NCBI GenBank assembly: GCA_030040995.1
Contig: JASHOS010000273.1
Span: forward strand, 1-64,000
Length of the DNA: 64,000 nucleotides
From: Terriglobia bacterium
GTDB taxonomy: Bacteria > Acidobacteriota > Terriglobia > UBA7540
Reading direction: 5' to 3'
The translations under genes were made by a program, and so were the position numbers. The notes below the pieces were generated by a model. The model was given only the letters and a program-made list of their open reading frames with translations. It was not told the origin of the DNA and ran no database searches. This document shows positions 32,856-42,245 of this stretch, in pieces; the stretch's first letter is position 1; each line of letters begins with the position of its first letter.

Positions 32856-35504
32856 ATGGCATGGAAACGCTTCTTTCGCCGCGAACACTGGCATCGGGAA
32901 CGCTCCCGCGAAATCGAGTCGTATCTTGAGATGGAGACCGACGAGAACATCGCGCGCGGCGTGCCTCCGGAAGAGGCAAGCTATGCGGCGCGCCGCAAGC
33001 TGGGCAACGCGACGCGGGTCCGAGAGGAGATTTATCACATGAACAGCCTCGGATTCCTCGAAACGCTTTGGCAAGACGTGCGCTTTGCCCTGCGCCAGTT
33101 GCGCAAATCTCCGGGCTTCAGTGCTGTCGCCATTCTCACGCTCGCGATCAGCATTGGCGCCAACACTGCCATTTTCAGCGTCGTATACGCAGTGCTCCTT
33201 GAGCCGTTGCCCTACGCCAATCCCAATCAATTGGTCAGCGTATTTGAGGCAAACCCGCAAAAAGGGATTCCGGTGGATGCCTTCTCGTACCTAAATTTCG
33301 TCGAGTGCCGCGACTACAATCGCGTTTTCAGCGAAATGGCGGGCTACAACTCTCACGATCTCACCCTGACAGGCGCCGGCGAGCCTACGACCGTACACAC
33401 AGTCTCGGTGACGGGTCAGCTTTTCTCTCTGCTTCGCGCCAGGCCGCTGATGGGTCGTGTCTTCCTTCGTGAAGACGGCAAACGGGGGGCGGCTCCCGTT
33501 GTTATCCTGAGTGAGAATCTGTGGCGGAGCCGCTTTGGGACAAATCCCGATCTCATAGGCCATTCCATCACTCTCGATCAGCGTTCGTTTATGGTGGTGG
33601 GAATCATGCCGGCGAGTTTCCGCTTTCCTCTCGACGCTGCAAGTGGCGATGTGTGGATCCCGGTGGTTCAAGACCCCCTCTGGAGCGGCTTTATGTCGGC
33701 GCCCGCGGGCGTACATTGGCTAATTACAGTGGGGCGGCTGAAGCCAGGTATCTCAATCAAGCAGGCTCAAGCCAACATGGATACAATGGGCGCGAGGCTC
33801 GCTAGAGAATTTCCTGGCCCCAATTCCGGATGGAGGATCCGTCTCGAGCCGCTGCAGAAGGAGTTCGCCGGCAATATGAAGTCCCCGCTTCTCGTTCTGC
33901 TGGGCGCGGTGGGTCTGGTTCTTCTGATCGCGTGCGCCAATATTGCCAACCTGCTTCTTTCGCGCGCTACCTCGCGTGCGCGGGAGATTGCCCTGCGGAT
34001 CGCGCTGGGCGCTGGACGTAGGCGGGTGATCCGGCAATTACTCACCGAGAGTGTGCTCCTGGGTCTAGTGGGTGGCCTCGCGGGCCTCTTGCTGGCGTGC
34101 TGGGGCGTCCGCTGCATTACTTCGCTGCTGCCGCCAAGCCTGCCCCGCGCGCAAGAGATTCACCTCAACTCGTGGGTGCTGGCCTTTGCGCTCGCCCTTT
34201 CCGCGGCTGCGAGCATCATCTTCGGCCTGGCACCAGCGCTTTTTGCGACCGCTTCGAGCATGCCGGCAAGTCTAAAAGAAGGCGCCGCGCGCACGGGCGA
34301 GGGCGGTGGCGCAAGCCGCGCGCGCAGTTTGCTGGCAGCCGCGGAGATTGCGCTGGCCATGGTCTTGCTTGTCGCGGCAGGCTTACTCATCCGCAGTTTT
34401 GCCGCGCTCACCGCCGTCTACCCCGGCTTCAATGCTCAGCACGTTGTCACGGCTGAAATCTCGCTGCCCCGATTTCAATATTCAAGTCCGAAGCAGTGGA
34501 CCGCATTCTCGAACGACTCGCTGGCGCGGATTCAGGCCGAGGCCGGTCTCCGAGACTCGGCAATCGGGATTCCGCTCCCCATTTCGGATCCCTTCGTCAA
34601 TTTCGATTTTACTATCGCCGGCAATCCTCCGTTACCGCCTGGAATTTCGCAAAAAGCGCATTACGAAGCCGTCAGTCCAAGCTATTTCCACGTCATGGAA
34701 ATTCCTTTGCTTCGTGGCCGATTCTTCAGCCGGCAGGATTCGCCCACTGCGCCGCGCGTGACCGTCATCAGCGAATCGCTCGCCCGTCGCTACTTTCCGC
34801 ATCAGGATCCAATCGGCAGGCGGCTCATGTTTGGCTTTATTGGCTTTCCACCCAATGTGATGGCCACGCGGGAGATTATCGGCATTGTCGGCGACGTGCG
34901 CGACGCGGCCCTCCATCAGGATCCCAGCCCCATGATGTATGTGCCGTTTTCCCAGTCGCCTCTTTGGGGCGAGGAGATTGTGGCAAGAACTTCCTTAAGC
35001 ACGTTGGCGGTTGCAGGGTCTATTCGCCACGCGATTCGTGAAATCGATAAGAACCTGCCCGTAACAAACATTCAGACTCTGCCAGAGGCGCTTAGGGATT
35101 CCATCGCGCAGCCCAGGTTTCGCATGCTGCTGCTGGGCCTTTTCGGCGCGATGGCGCTGGTCCTTGCCGCGGTCGGAACTTTCGGCGTCATCTCTTATTC
35201 GGTCGCCCGCCGGACGCATGAGATTGGCATCCGCATGGCGCTCGGAGCTACTCCTCGAAGCGTGCTGCGCCTGATTCTGGCAGAATCCGGGAAACTGGTT
35301 TTGCTGGGTTTGGCCGTGGGCATTCCGGCGGCCCTGGTGCTCACCCGCTTTCTTTCAACTCTGCTCTTCGCGGTGCACCCTGCTGACCCGCTTACTTTCG
35401 CCGGCGTCGCGCTTCTGCTGACAGCCGTCGCGCTCGCCGCCAGCTACATTCCCGCGCGGCGGGCTATGCGCGTCGATCCGATGGAATCGCTGCGGTACGA
35501 ATAA
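32856..35504 (+). CDS. ADOP-type ABC permease, first copy
   Basis: 882 residues. Residues 1-63 are the ADOP N-terminal block (MAWKRFFRREHW, SYLEMETDENIARGVPPEEA, AARRKLGNATR). Then comes a MacB/FtsX duplication: a first transmembrane helix (FSAVAILTLAISIGANTAIF), a periplasmic MacB core domain, three helices (LLVLLGAVGLVLLIACANIA; LGLVGGLAGLLLACWGV; VLAFALALSAAASIIFGLAP), a fourth helix starting the second half (LLAAAEIALAMVLLVAAGLL), a second periplasmic domain and three last helices ending RRAMRVDPMESLRYE. No ATPase gene is adjacent, as the name orphan implies. Partner and substrate are unknown; related proteins export peptides, lipids or drugs or act as mechanotransmitters. Confidence 0.95.
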   Translation: MAWKRFFRREHWHRERSREIESYLEMETDENIARGVPPEEASYAARRKLGNATRVREEIYHMNSLGFLETLWQDVRFALRQLRKSPGFSAVAILTLAISIGANTAIFSVVYAVLLEPLPYANPNQLVSVFEANPQKGIPVDAFSYLNFVECRDYNRVFSEMAGYNSHDLTLTGAGEPTTVHTVSVTGQLFSLLRARPLMGRVFLREDGKRGAAPVVILSENLWRSRFGTNPDLIGHSITLDQRSFMVVGIMPASFRFPLDAASGDVWIPVVQDPLWSGFMSAPAGVHWLITVGRLKPGISIKQAQANMDTMGARLAREFPGPNSGWRIRLEPLQKEFAGNMKSPLLVLLGAVGLVLLIACANIANLLLSRATSRAREIALRIALGAGRRRVIRQLLTESVLLGLVGGLAGLLLACWGVRCITSLLPPSLPRAQEIHLNSWVLAFALALSAAASIIFGLAPALFATASSMPASLKEGAARTGEGGGASRARSLLAAAEIALAMVLLVAAGLLIRSFAALTAVYPGFNAQHVVTAEISLPRFQYSSPKQWTAFSNDSLARIQAEAGLRDSAIGIPLPISDPFVNFDFTIAGNPPLPPGISQKAHYEAVSPSYFHVMEIPLLRGRFFSRQDSPTAPRVTVISESLARRYFPHQDPIGRRLMFGFIGFPPNVMATREIIGIVGDVRDAALHQDPSPMMYVPFSQSPLWGEEIVARTSLSTLAVAGSIRHAIREIDKNLPVTNIQTLPEALRDSIAQPRFRMLLLGLFGAMALVLAAVGTFGVISYSVARRTHEIGIRMALGATPRSVLRLILAESGKLVLLGLAVGIPAALVLTRFLSTLLFAVHPADPLTFAGVALLLTAVALAASYIPARRAMRVDPMESLRYE

Positions 35505-35874
35505 CACAGTGACGAGCGATCAGTGATGGGTGAAATAAGTGACGAGCAAGAATCCTTGTAGCGCAGCGCGGCCTCTGGCCGCAACCAAAGTTATAGATAC
35601 TCTGCCCTCTCCCTCGGGAGAGGGTGGCTCGCGGCCGGCGCTCTCTCCAGCCGGCGCGGGCCGGTTGAGGGGTCGCTCGCCGAAGAATCTTGTCAAAAAA
35701 AACAAGATTTTACGGTATTGCAATGCAACGTTCGCCTTATAACGTTGCGGCTTGGGGGGGACGTAAGTTGGTAGCCACGGTCAATCGCCTTTTGATTGGC
35801 CGTGGGCTTTTGTCTGATTCAAGAAACCCACGGCGAGGAAAATCGCTCGCCGTGGCTACCGGCGGGCTAACATC
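35505..35874. repeat. 370-bp gap: composite family A repeat before second ADOP gene
   Basis: 35558-35680 carries GTAGCGCAGCGCGGCCTCTG, CCCTCTCCCTCGGGAGAGGG and GCCGGCGCTCTCTCCAGCCG. 35696-35815 carries the trailing module AACAAGATTTTACGGTATTG, the hairpin CAACGTT/AACGTTG, and GTAGCCACGGTCAATCGCCT. Order and content match the gap before the first ADOP gene. No gene is seen. Confidence 0.8.
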
Positions 35875-38619
35875 ATGGCATGGAAACGCTTCTTTCGCCG
35901 CGAACACTGGGATCGCGAACGCTCCCGCGAAATCCAGTCGTATCTTGAGATGGAGACCGACGAGAACATCGCGCGCGGCGTGCCACCGGAAGAGGCAACC
36001 TATGCGGCACGCCGCAAGCTGGGCAACGCGACGCGAATCCGCGAGGAGGTTTACCGCATGAACAGCCTCGAATTCCTCGAAACGGTCTGGCAGGACATTC
36101 GCTTCGCCATGCGCATGCTTCGCAAATCTCCCGGCTTCACCGTCGTAGCCGTCATTACCCTCGCACTCGGCATTGGCGCCAACACCGCGATCTTTAGCCT
36201 CTTCGACGCCATAATGCTTCGCAATTTGCCGGTTAAAGATCCGCAGCAATTAGTCCAGCTCACTTGGATATGTAAGAAATGGCCCAAAGCGGCTAAAATG
36301 CTCAGCACGGCCGGAGCCGGAAGTGTCCGCCCGGACAAGTACGGGCGGATGGTCGCTCCCTCTTTTTCTTATCCAGCCTTTCTGCGCCTGGCCTCCCAGG
36401 AGAAGATTTTTTCCGACGCGTTCGGATACGTGAATTACGGTGAGGCCAATGTCAATATCCGCGGAAGCGCGACGTTGGCACACGGAGATCTGGTTACTGG
36501 CGGTTTCTTCTCTGTCCTCGGCGTGCGTCCGATCCTGGGTCGTGCCATCACGCCCGCCGACGTAAAGCCCGGCGCTCCCGCCGTTGCGGTTCTCGGCTAC
36601 GGGTTCTGGCGCCGTCATTTTTCTGCTGATCCGCGGGCGCTCGGCAAGTCAATCACGGTGAATCGTGTTCCGTTCACCATTATTGGGGTTGCGCCGCAGG
36701 AATTCTTCGGGATCGAACCGGGCTCCGTTGTGGACATCTGGATGCCACTGAGTCAAACGGCTTCTTTGGGACCGTACCCGGCCACGAGCTTCACCGACCG
36801 GGGATACTGGTGGCTTGCAATTATGGGCCGTCTCAGGCCGGGCGTAACGGAGCGCCAGGCGCGCGCCGCGCTGAATCTCGTCCTCGCCCAAGAATCGAGT
36901 TACGGGTTCAAGCCCGCTCCTAAACCCGATGAGATCCCACAAATTAGGCTTTCTTCATTAGCGAAGGGTCTGGATAGTCTCCGCACCCGGTTTTCTGAAC
37001 CACTTCACCTGCTCTTCGCAGCGGTGGGTCTGATCTTGCTGATCGCTTGCGCCAACATCGCGGGCCTTCTGATGGCCCGTGCCGGAACTCGTGGCCGTGA
37101 GATTTGTGTGCGCCTGGCGGTGGGCGCAGGACACGGGCGTTTGGTTCGCCAGTTCTTTACGGAAAGCGTCTTGCTGGCAGTCGCCGGTGGCGCAACCGGC
37201 TTACTCTTCGCAGTTTGGGGCAGCCATGCCCTTCTTGTCATGGCCTCGCCGCTCGGCCATCCGATTCCCCTTCAAATCACTATCAGTCCGCTGGTCTTTG
37301 TTTTCACGCTGGCGTTGTCGATCGTAACGGCAGTTCTCTTCGGTCTCGCGCCGACGCTGCGGGCTACTAAAGTTGACCTCAATTCCGGCCTCAAAGAGAA
37401 TCCTGTCGGAGGGCTCGCGACGCCGCACGCGCGGCTTCGATTTCGCAAGGTGGTAGTGATGGCTGAAACCGCGCTTTCGATGCTCTTGTTGGTCGGCGCG
37501 GGATTGCTGGTGCACACGCTGGTAAACCTCGAACGCCAGAACCTTGGCTTCAACCCGCATCACGTCCTCTTGTTTTATCTTGATCCGAGCCAGGTAGGCT
37601 ATAAGGGCAAGCGCCTCCTGAACTTCTATAAAGAGCTGCTCAGCCATATTCGCGCGCTTCCCGGGATCGAATCGGCCAGCTTCTCAACTCACTCCCCGCT
37701 GTGGCTGGGAGGAGCGGCGACCTGCGGATTTGAAGCCGAAGGCAACACGCGGAAGGCCCTGGCTGATAGCTGTTCGTACATGGACACGATCAGCCCAAGT
37801 TTTCTCAACACCATGGGTATCCCGCTCCTGGTCGGCCGTGATTTTGGCGTCCAGGATACAGCCACCTCACCCAAGGTCGCTCTGATCAACCGCACGATGG
37901 CGCGCCAGTTCTTTGGCAACATTGACCCGCTCGGCCGCTGGGTCTCTAGCAAGTATGGGCCTTCGAAAGTTACCGTGGTCGGAGTCGTGGAAGACACGAA
38001 TTACTACACCCTGGCCGAACCACCATCACCTGTTTTGTACCTGCTCGACGCTCAGCAGTCCCTGTCCGACCTTGGTCGTAGCGGCAGAGGCTTCGAGGTT
38101 CGCACCCGAGGAGATCCCCGGGAGTTCGTCGCCGCAATCCGCAGTACCGTAGCAGGTATGAATCGCGATATCCCTCTGAGTGATATCCACACGCAGGAAG
38201 AGCAAATGGACGAATCGCTCTCCCAGCAAAGGCTCTTCGCCCGTCTCTCGAGCTTCTTTGCTTCGCTGGCGCTTCTGCTGGTTTGTATCGGTGTTTACGG
38301 CCTGATGGCTTATGCCGTCACTCAGCGGACGCATGAAATCGGCATTCGCATGGCGCTGGGCGCTGATCCCGCCCACGTCCTTCGTATGGTTTTTAGAGAA
38401 TCCCTCGTGCTCGTGCTGGCGGGCACGGCCGGAGGAGTCGGGCTGGCGTTGGGGCTGACGCGTTTACTGCGAAGCTTCTTGTTCGGTCTTCGGCCCAGCG
38501 ACCCGGCCACGATCGTTATCTCTGTTGCAGCCATGATGGTCGTCGCCGGTTTCGCCACCTATTGGCCCGCGCGCCGGGCGATGCGCGTGGAGCCAATGGA
38601 GGCACTGCGCTATGAGTAG
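35875..38619 (+). CDS. ADOP-type ABC permease, second copy
   Basis: 914 residues. The N-terminal block is almost the same as in the first and third copies, also at DNA level, while the remainder is clearly diverged. MacB/FtsX duplication as in copy one: helix 1 (FTVVAVITLALGIGANTAIF), first periplasmic domain, helices LLFAAVGLILLIACANIAGL, LLAVAGGATGLLFAVWGSHA, LVFVFTLALSIVTAVLFGLA, then VVMAETALSMLLLVGAGLLV and a final set near residues 790-900 ending RRAMRVEPMEALRYE. The first periplasmic domain is somewhat longer, explaining the extra 30 residues. The promoter is probably within the repeat-rich 370-bp gap. Substrate unknown. Confidence 0.95.
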   Translation: MAWKRFFRREHWDRERSREIQSYLEMETDENIARGVPPEEATYAARRKLGNATRIREEVYRMNSLEFLETVWQDIRFAMRMLRKSPGFTVVAVITLALGIGANTAIFSLFDAIMLRNLPVKDPQQLVQLTWICKKWPKAAKMLSTAGAGSVRPDKYGRMVAPSFSYPAFLRLASQEKIFSDAFGYVNYGEANVNIRGSATLAHGDLVTGGFFSVLGVRPILGRAITPADVKPGAPAVAVLGYGFWRRHFSADPRALGKSITVNRVPFTIIGVAPQEFFGIEPGSVVDIWMPLSQTASLGPYPATSFTDRGYWWLAIMGRLRPGVTERQARAALNLVLAQESSYGFKPAPKPDEIPQIRLSSLAKGLDSLRTRFSEPLHLLFAAVGLILLIACANIAGLLMARAGTRGREICVRLAVGAGHGRLVRQFFTESVLLAVAGGATGLLFAVWGSHALLVMASPLGHPIPLQITISPLVFVFTLALSIVTAVLFGLAPTLRATKVDLNSGLKENPVGGLATPHARLRFRKVVVMAETALSMLLLVGAGLLVHTLVNLERQNLGFNPHHVLLFYLDPSQVGYKGKRLLNFYKELLSHIRALPGIESASFSTHSPLWLGGAATCGFEAEGNTRKALADSCSYMDTISPSFLNTMGIPLLVGRDFGVQDTATSPKVALINRTMARQFFGNIDPLGRWVSSKYGPSKVTVVGVVEDTNYYTLAEPPSPVLYLLDAQQSLSDLGRSGRGFEVRTRGDPREFVAAIRSTVAGMNRDIPLSDIHTQEEQMDESLSQQRLFARLSSFFASLALLLVCIGVYGLMAYAVTQRTHEIGIRMALGADPAHVLRMVFRESLVLVLAGTAGGVGLALGLTRLLRSFLFGLRPSDPATIVISVAAMMVVAGFATYWPARRAMRVEPMEALRYE

Positions 38620-38635
38620 GTACCAGGTTTCAGGT

Positions 38636-38775
38636 GTCAGTTGGTCATGTCGCTTCGCGACAACCGCGAAGCTATGAACACGACCTCTGCCCTCGCCCCC
38701 TTGGGGGAGAGGGTGGACCGCGGCCGGCGCTTTCTCCAGCCAGCGCGGGCCGGGTGAGGGGTCCCGGCCGAGATT
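38636..38775. repeat. Family A repeat after second ADOP gene
   Basis: Lead-in GTCGCTTCGCGACAACCGCG, then CCTCGCCCCCTTGGGGGAGA, GGCGCTTTCTCCAGCCAGCG and GGGTGAGGGGTC. Closest to the copy at 25619, which has the same lead-in. Confidence 0.8.
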
Positions 38776-38821
38776 TTCAAGACAGGTCGTAGTGAGGACG
38801 GCGCACGGACCCTCGCAGTGA

Positions 38822-38841
38822 AGTGTACATGAGTGTACAAT
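38822..38841 (+). promoter_or_regulatory. Twin TGTACA operator and -10 box of the antitoxin gene
   Basis: AGTGTACATG is directly repeated: TGTACA at 38824-38829 and 38834-38839, one helical turn apart. The second overlaps a TACAAT -10 box (38836-38841). TGTACA is the core motif bound by YefM in E. coli yefM-yoeB, and the downstream antitoxin is of that Phd/YefM family. Confidence 0.7.
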
Positions 38842-38867
38842 AGTGAGCATGAGAAGGGAGACGCACG

Positions 38868-39098
38868 ATGAAAACAATGAACTTCACCGAATTCCGTAAG
38901 AACGCATCTGAGGTTCTGTACCGGGTCGAAAGGGGTGAGGTCATCCGTATCCTTCGCCACGGCAAAGCGGTTGCGAAAATATCTCCCGCAGAGCGGCGGG
39001 AGACGAAGCCCGCGTGGAAACAACCAGGCCTGCGACTGGTTATATCGGGGAGTTCGCTCAGTAAGGCCGTGATGGAGGAAAGGCGGTCCTCGCGTTGA
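38868..39098 (+). CDS. Phd/YefM-family antitoxin
   Basis: 76 residues. MNFTEFRKNASEVLYRVERG, then EVIRILRHGKAVAKISP match the Phd/YefM DNA-binding fold (strand, helix, RHGKxVA strand). The C-terminal part, which would wrap the toxin, is basic and not recognisable. AAGGGAG eight bases before the ATG is a good ribosome site. Its TGA overlaps the TTG start of the PIN toxin, giving translational coupling with the antitoxin first. It should repress its own promoter through the two TGTACA boxes upstream. Confidence 0.92.
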   Translation: MKTMNFTEFRKNASEVLYRVERGEVIRILRHGKAVAKISPAERRETKPAWKQPGLRLVISGSSLSKAVMEERRSSR

Positions 39099-39517
39099 AC
39101 GTGTTTCTTGACTCATCGGCGCTTGCCAAACGATATGTCGAGGAACCCGGGAGCGACCGCGTGGAGCAGATTTTGATCTCGGCCTCGTCTTTAGGCGTGT
39201 CCGTACTTTGTCTTCCCGAAGTAGTGTCGGCGCTCTGTCGCCAGCGTCGGGAGAAACGGCTGTCACACCCGCAGTACCTGAAGGCTAGGGCAGCGTTGCT
39301 GGAGGAAATGGCGGACTCGATTGTTATCAACATCACGGACCGGGTGGTGGCGCGGGCCACGGAGCTTCTCGAGCGATGGCCCCTGAGGTCGTCGGATTCC
39401 CTCCATGTGGCCTCGGCGGCAGAATGGGGTGCTGATCTGTTTGTTTCTGCGGATGATAGGCAGTGCACAGCGGCGCGTGCTTACGGGCTCAAAGTCGAGG
39501 AGCTACGCGAATTATGA
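39095..39517 (+). CDS. vapC: PIN-domain toxin, VapC type
   Basis: 140 residues from TTG 39095 (TTGA overlap with the antitoxin); GTG 39101 is possible. The acidic PIN residues are visible: D6 in VFLDSSALAKRYV, Glu in LCLPEVVSALCR, Asp in RSSDSLHVASAAEWGADLFV, and the late Asp in SADDRQC. VapC toxins cut tRNA or rRNA and stop translation; the antitoxin here is Phd/YefM type rather than the usual VapB AbrB type, a common pairing. The pair lies between two ADOP permease genes and was probably inserted there. Confidence 0.93.
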   Translation: MNVFLDSSALAKRYVEEPGSDRVEQILISASSLGVSVLCLPEVVSALCRQRREKRLSHPQYLKARAALLEEMADSIVINITDRVVARATELLERWPLRSSDSLHVASAAEWGADLFVSADDRQCTAARAYGLKVEELREL

Positions 39518-39617
39518 ATTGTGAATGATGAATGATGCGTTACTCTCCGACACCCGCATGAAACAGAAAGCCCGGTTTTAACAGTCCATAATTTAGCATT
39601 CATAATTCAGAACTCTG

Positions 39618-42245
39618 ATGGCTTGGAAGCGTTTTTTTCGACGTAATCATTGGGACCGCGAACGCTCGCGCGAAATCGAGTCGTATCTTGAGATGGAGAC
39701 CGACGAGAACATTGCGCGTGGCGTGCCACCGGAAGAGGCAACCTATGCGGCGCGCCGCAAGCTGGGCAACGCGACGCGAATCCGCGAGGAGGTTTACCGC
39801 ATGAACAGCATCGCATTTTTCGAAACGCTCTGGAAAGATCTGTGTTACGCGGGACGCATGCTGAGAAAGAATCCGGGCTTTACGGCCCTGGCGATTCTCT
39901 CGCTCGCGCTCGGTATCGGGGGCAACGCCGCGATGTTCAGCATTGTGAGCGCCGTGCTCGTCCGGCCACTGCCGTACCGCGATCCGGGGCGGCTCATCGA
40001 CGTCCCCTACTATTATCCGCCGGGCGCGTTTGTAGCGATGCGGCAATGGAGCAGGACGATGGAGCTTTCCGCTGTCAGCCCCGGCATCCCGCTCAACCTC
40101 ACAGGCCAAGGTGAGGCGGTGCGGCTCACCGGGAACGCCGTCTCTGCAAACTTCTTTTCAGTGCTTGGCGTGGGTGCAGAGCTTGGCCGGACGTTTCGCG
40201 AGGGAGAAAACCGGCCCGGCCAGGATAGCCTGGTTGTACTCTCTCATGCCTTATGGCTGAGCAAGTTTGGTGGCGACCCGGGCATCGTCGGCAGCATGAT
40301 CGCGCTAGGCGGAATAGGCCGCCGTGTGGTCGGGATTATGGCTCCCGGATTCGCGTTCCCGGATTCGACCGCACAGTTCTGGATACCGTTGCGCCTTGAC
40401 CCGCGGGATATGGAAAGCTACTGGAACGTCAACTTCATGCCCATGATAGCCCGCCTCAAGCCGGGCGCGACGCTCCAGGAAGCCAAGAGCGAGATCCGCT
40501 CAATGACCACCCGTGTTCGACTCCTATTCCCCTATCCGATGGGCCACGACTACAATGCGGATGCTACCGTTATTCCCCTGCAGGCTTCCCTGGTCCAGGG
40601 TGTGCGGAGCCGATTGATCATCCTGCAGTGTGCGATCGGGCTGGTCTTGTTGATTGCCTGCGTGAATGTCGCCAGCCTTCTTCTTGCTCGCGCCACGACG
40701 CGGCAGAAAGAGATGGCGCTGCGCGCGGCGTTGGGGGCGGCGCCAGGAAGGATCGTACGGCAGCTTCTCACCGAAAGCGTGGCGCTGGCGCTCGCGGGCG
40801 GCGCTCTCGGCGTGGCGCTGGCTTTTGGAGCTTTCTCCGTCCTCAAATTCCTGTTGCCCGCGAACACCGCAAACTGGACAGACGTTCACATGGGCTGGCA
40901 GATGCTCGTGTTCATTAGCGCATTGTCCATTGTGACCGGACTAGCGTTCGGTCTCGCACCCGCCGTCAGCGCAAAAAAGATCGACCTTGCCGGCACGATG
41001 AAAACGGGCGGTCAAAGAACAGCGGTCGGGGGCGGGGTTCGTCTTCGCAGCGCGCTCATTGCAGGCGAAGTGGCGCTCGCGGTTGTGCTGGCGGTCAGCG
41101 CAGGATTGCTGATCAAGAGCCTATGGCTTTTGACGAACGTGAATCCGGGTTTTCGGCCACAACACATCCTGACGCTGCGTGTCTCGCCGAACCAGTCGTT
41201 ATGCCAGCAGCGCGCCGCGTGCATCGCGCTCTACGACCAGTTGATCGAGAGGACCGAAGAGGTTGCCGGCGTCACGGGAGTTGCAGCCGCGAATGCCATC
41301 CCGCTCGAGATGCTACAGACGGCTTATGCCCCGGTGAATCTGGAGGACCACCCGCTCAATCCAAAGCAAAATGTATCACCTTTGCTTGGAGCGTTCGCCA
41401 TAACGCCAGGCTATTTCCGCGTCCTGCAGATCCCCGTCGTTGCTGGGCGGGCCTTCTCGGACGCCGACAATGAAAAATCCGCGCCGGTAGTGATTGTGAG
41501 CGCCTCAACGGCTCGGCGCTACTGGCCCGGACAAAATCCGATTGGCAAGCATCTCAGGCCCGTCTGGGACACGGCATGGAAGACGGTGGTGGGCGTTGCC
41601 GCCGACGTGCGCCAGTACGACATGACGGGCCGCGCGCCAAACTATCTCGACGGTGTTTTCTACATGCCTTACCCGCAGTCGACTAATAGCCAGCAGCAGC
41701 TTCCGGTCTCGATGACGCTGATCGTAAGGACTGTTGCGGACCCCGCGGAAATTGCCGGCCGCGTTCGCGAGCTCGTGCAGGAGTTAAATCCCAATGTGCC
41801 CGTCAGCGAGATACGGACCATGAAATCATTGTTAACGGAATCGACTCAGCAATCCCATTCGATGATGTGGTTATTTGTGAGCTTTGCGGGCGTCGCGTTG
41901 TTTCTCGCGGCCATTGGCTCTTACGGAGTGGTTTCCTACTCGACGGCACAGCGAACGTTTGAAATCGGCATGCGGATGACGCTTGGGGCGACGAAGAGCA
42001 ATATTTTTGCGATGGTGCTTCGCCAAAGCTTGCGGCTGGTGCTCGCTGGCCTCGTTATAGGGATTGCCGCTTCGCTCGCGCTCGCCCGGACGCTAAGCTC
42101 TTTCCTTTACGGCGTCACGGCCGCCGATCCCACCACCTATCTGGCTGTCTGCGCTCTGCTGGTCGTCATAGCGGTCATCGCAGGTTTCGTCCCCGCCCGC
42201 AGAGCCACGCGCGTGGACCCGTTGACCGCCTTGCGTACTGAATAA
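39618..42245 (+). CDS. ADOP-type ABC permease, third copy
   Basis: 875 residues. Same architecture as the other two copies: N-terminal ADOP block, helix 1 (FTALAILSLALGIGGNAAMF), periplasmic MacB core, helices LIILQCAIGLVLLIACVNVA, VALALAGGALGVALAFGAFS, MLVFISALSIVTGLAFGLAP, second half beginning LIAGEVALAVVLAVSAGLLI, ending RRATRVDPLTALRTE. Codons 22-63 are nearly identical in DNA to those of the second copy, while the first 20 codons and the rest differ, consistent with local gene conversion. The 100-bp gap before it is AT-rich with ATTATGAATTGTGAATG and CATTCATAATTCAGAA arms that can pair. Substrate unknown. Confidence 0.95.
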   Translation: MAWKRFFRRNHWDRERSREIESYLEMETDENIARGVPPEEATYAARRKLGNATRIREEVYRMNSIAFFETLWKDLCYAGRMLRKNPGFTALAILSLALGIGGNAAMFSIVSAVLVRPLPYRDPGRLIDVPYYYPPGAFVAMRQWSRTMELSAVSPGIPLNLTGQGEAVRLTGNAVSANFFSVLGVGAELGRTFREGENRPGQDSLVVLSHALWLSKFGGDPGIVGSMIALGGIGRRVVGIMAPGFAFPDSTAQFWIPLRLDPRDMESYWNVNFMPMIARLKPGATLQEAKSEIRSMTTRVRLLFPYPMGHDYNADATVIPLQASLVQGVRSRLIILQCAIGLVLLIACVNVASLLLARATTRQKEMALRAALGAAPGRIVRQLLTESVALALAGGALGVALAFGAFSVLKFLLPANTANWTDVHMGWQMLVFISALSIVTGLAFGLAPAVSAKKIDLAGTMKTGGQRTAVGGGVRLRSALIAGEVALAVVLAVSAGLLIKSLWLLTNVNPGFRPQHILTLRVSPNQSLCQQRAACIALYDQLIERTEEVAGVTGVAAANAIPLEMLQTAYAPVNLEDHPLNPKQNVSPLLGAFAITPGYFRVLQIPVVAGRAFSDADNEKSAPVVIVSASTARRYWPGQNPIGKHLRPVWDTAWKTVVGVAADVRQYDMTGRAPNYLDGVFYMPYPQSTNSQQQLPVSMTLIVRTVADPAEIAGRVRELVQELNPNVPVSEIRTMKSLLTESTQQSHSMMWLFVSFAGVALFLAAIGSYGVVSYSTAQRTFEIGMRMTLGATKSNIFAMVLRQSLRLVLAGLVIGIAASLALARTLSSFLYGVTAADPTTYLAVCALLVVIAVIAGFVPARRATRVDPLTALRTE

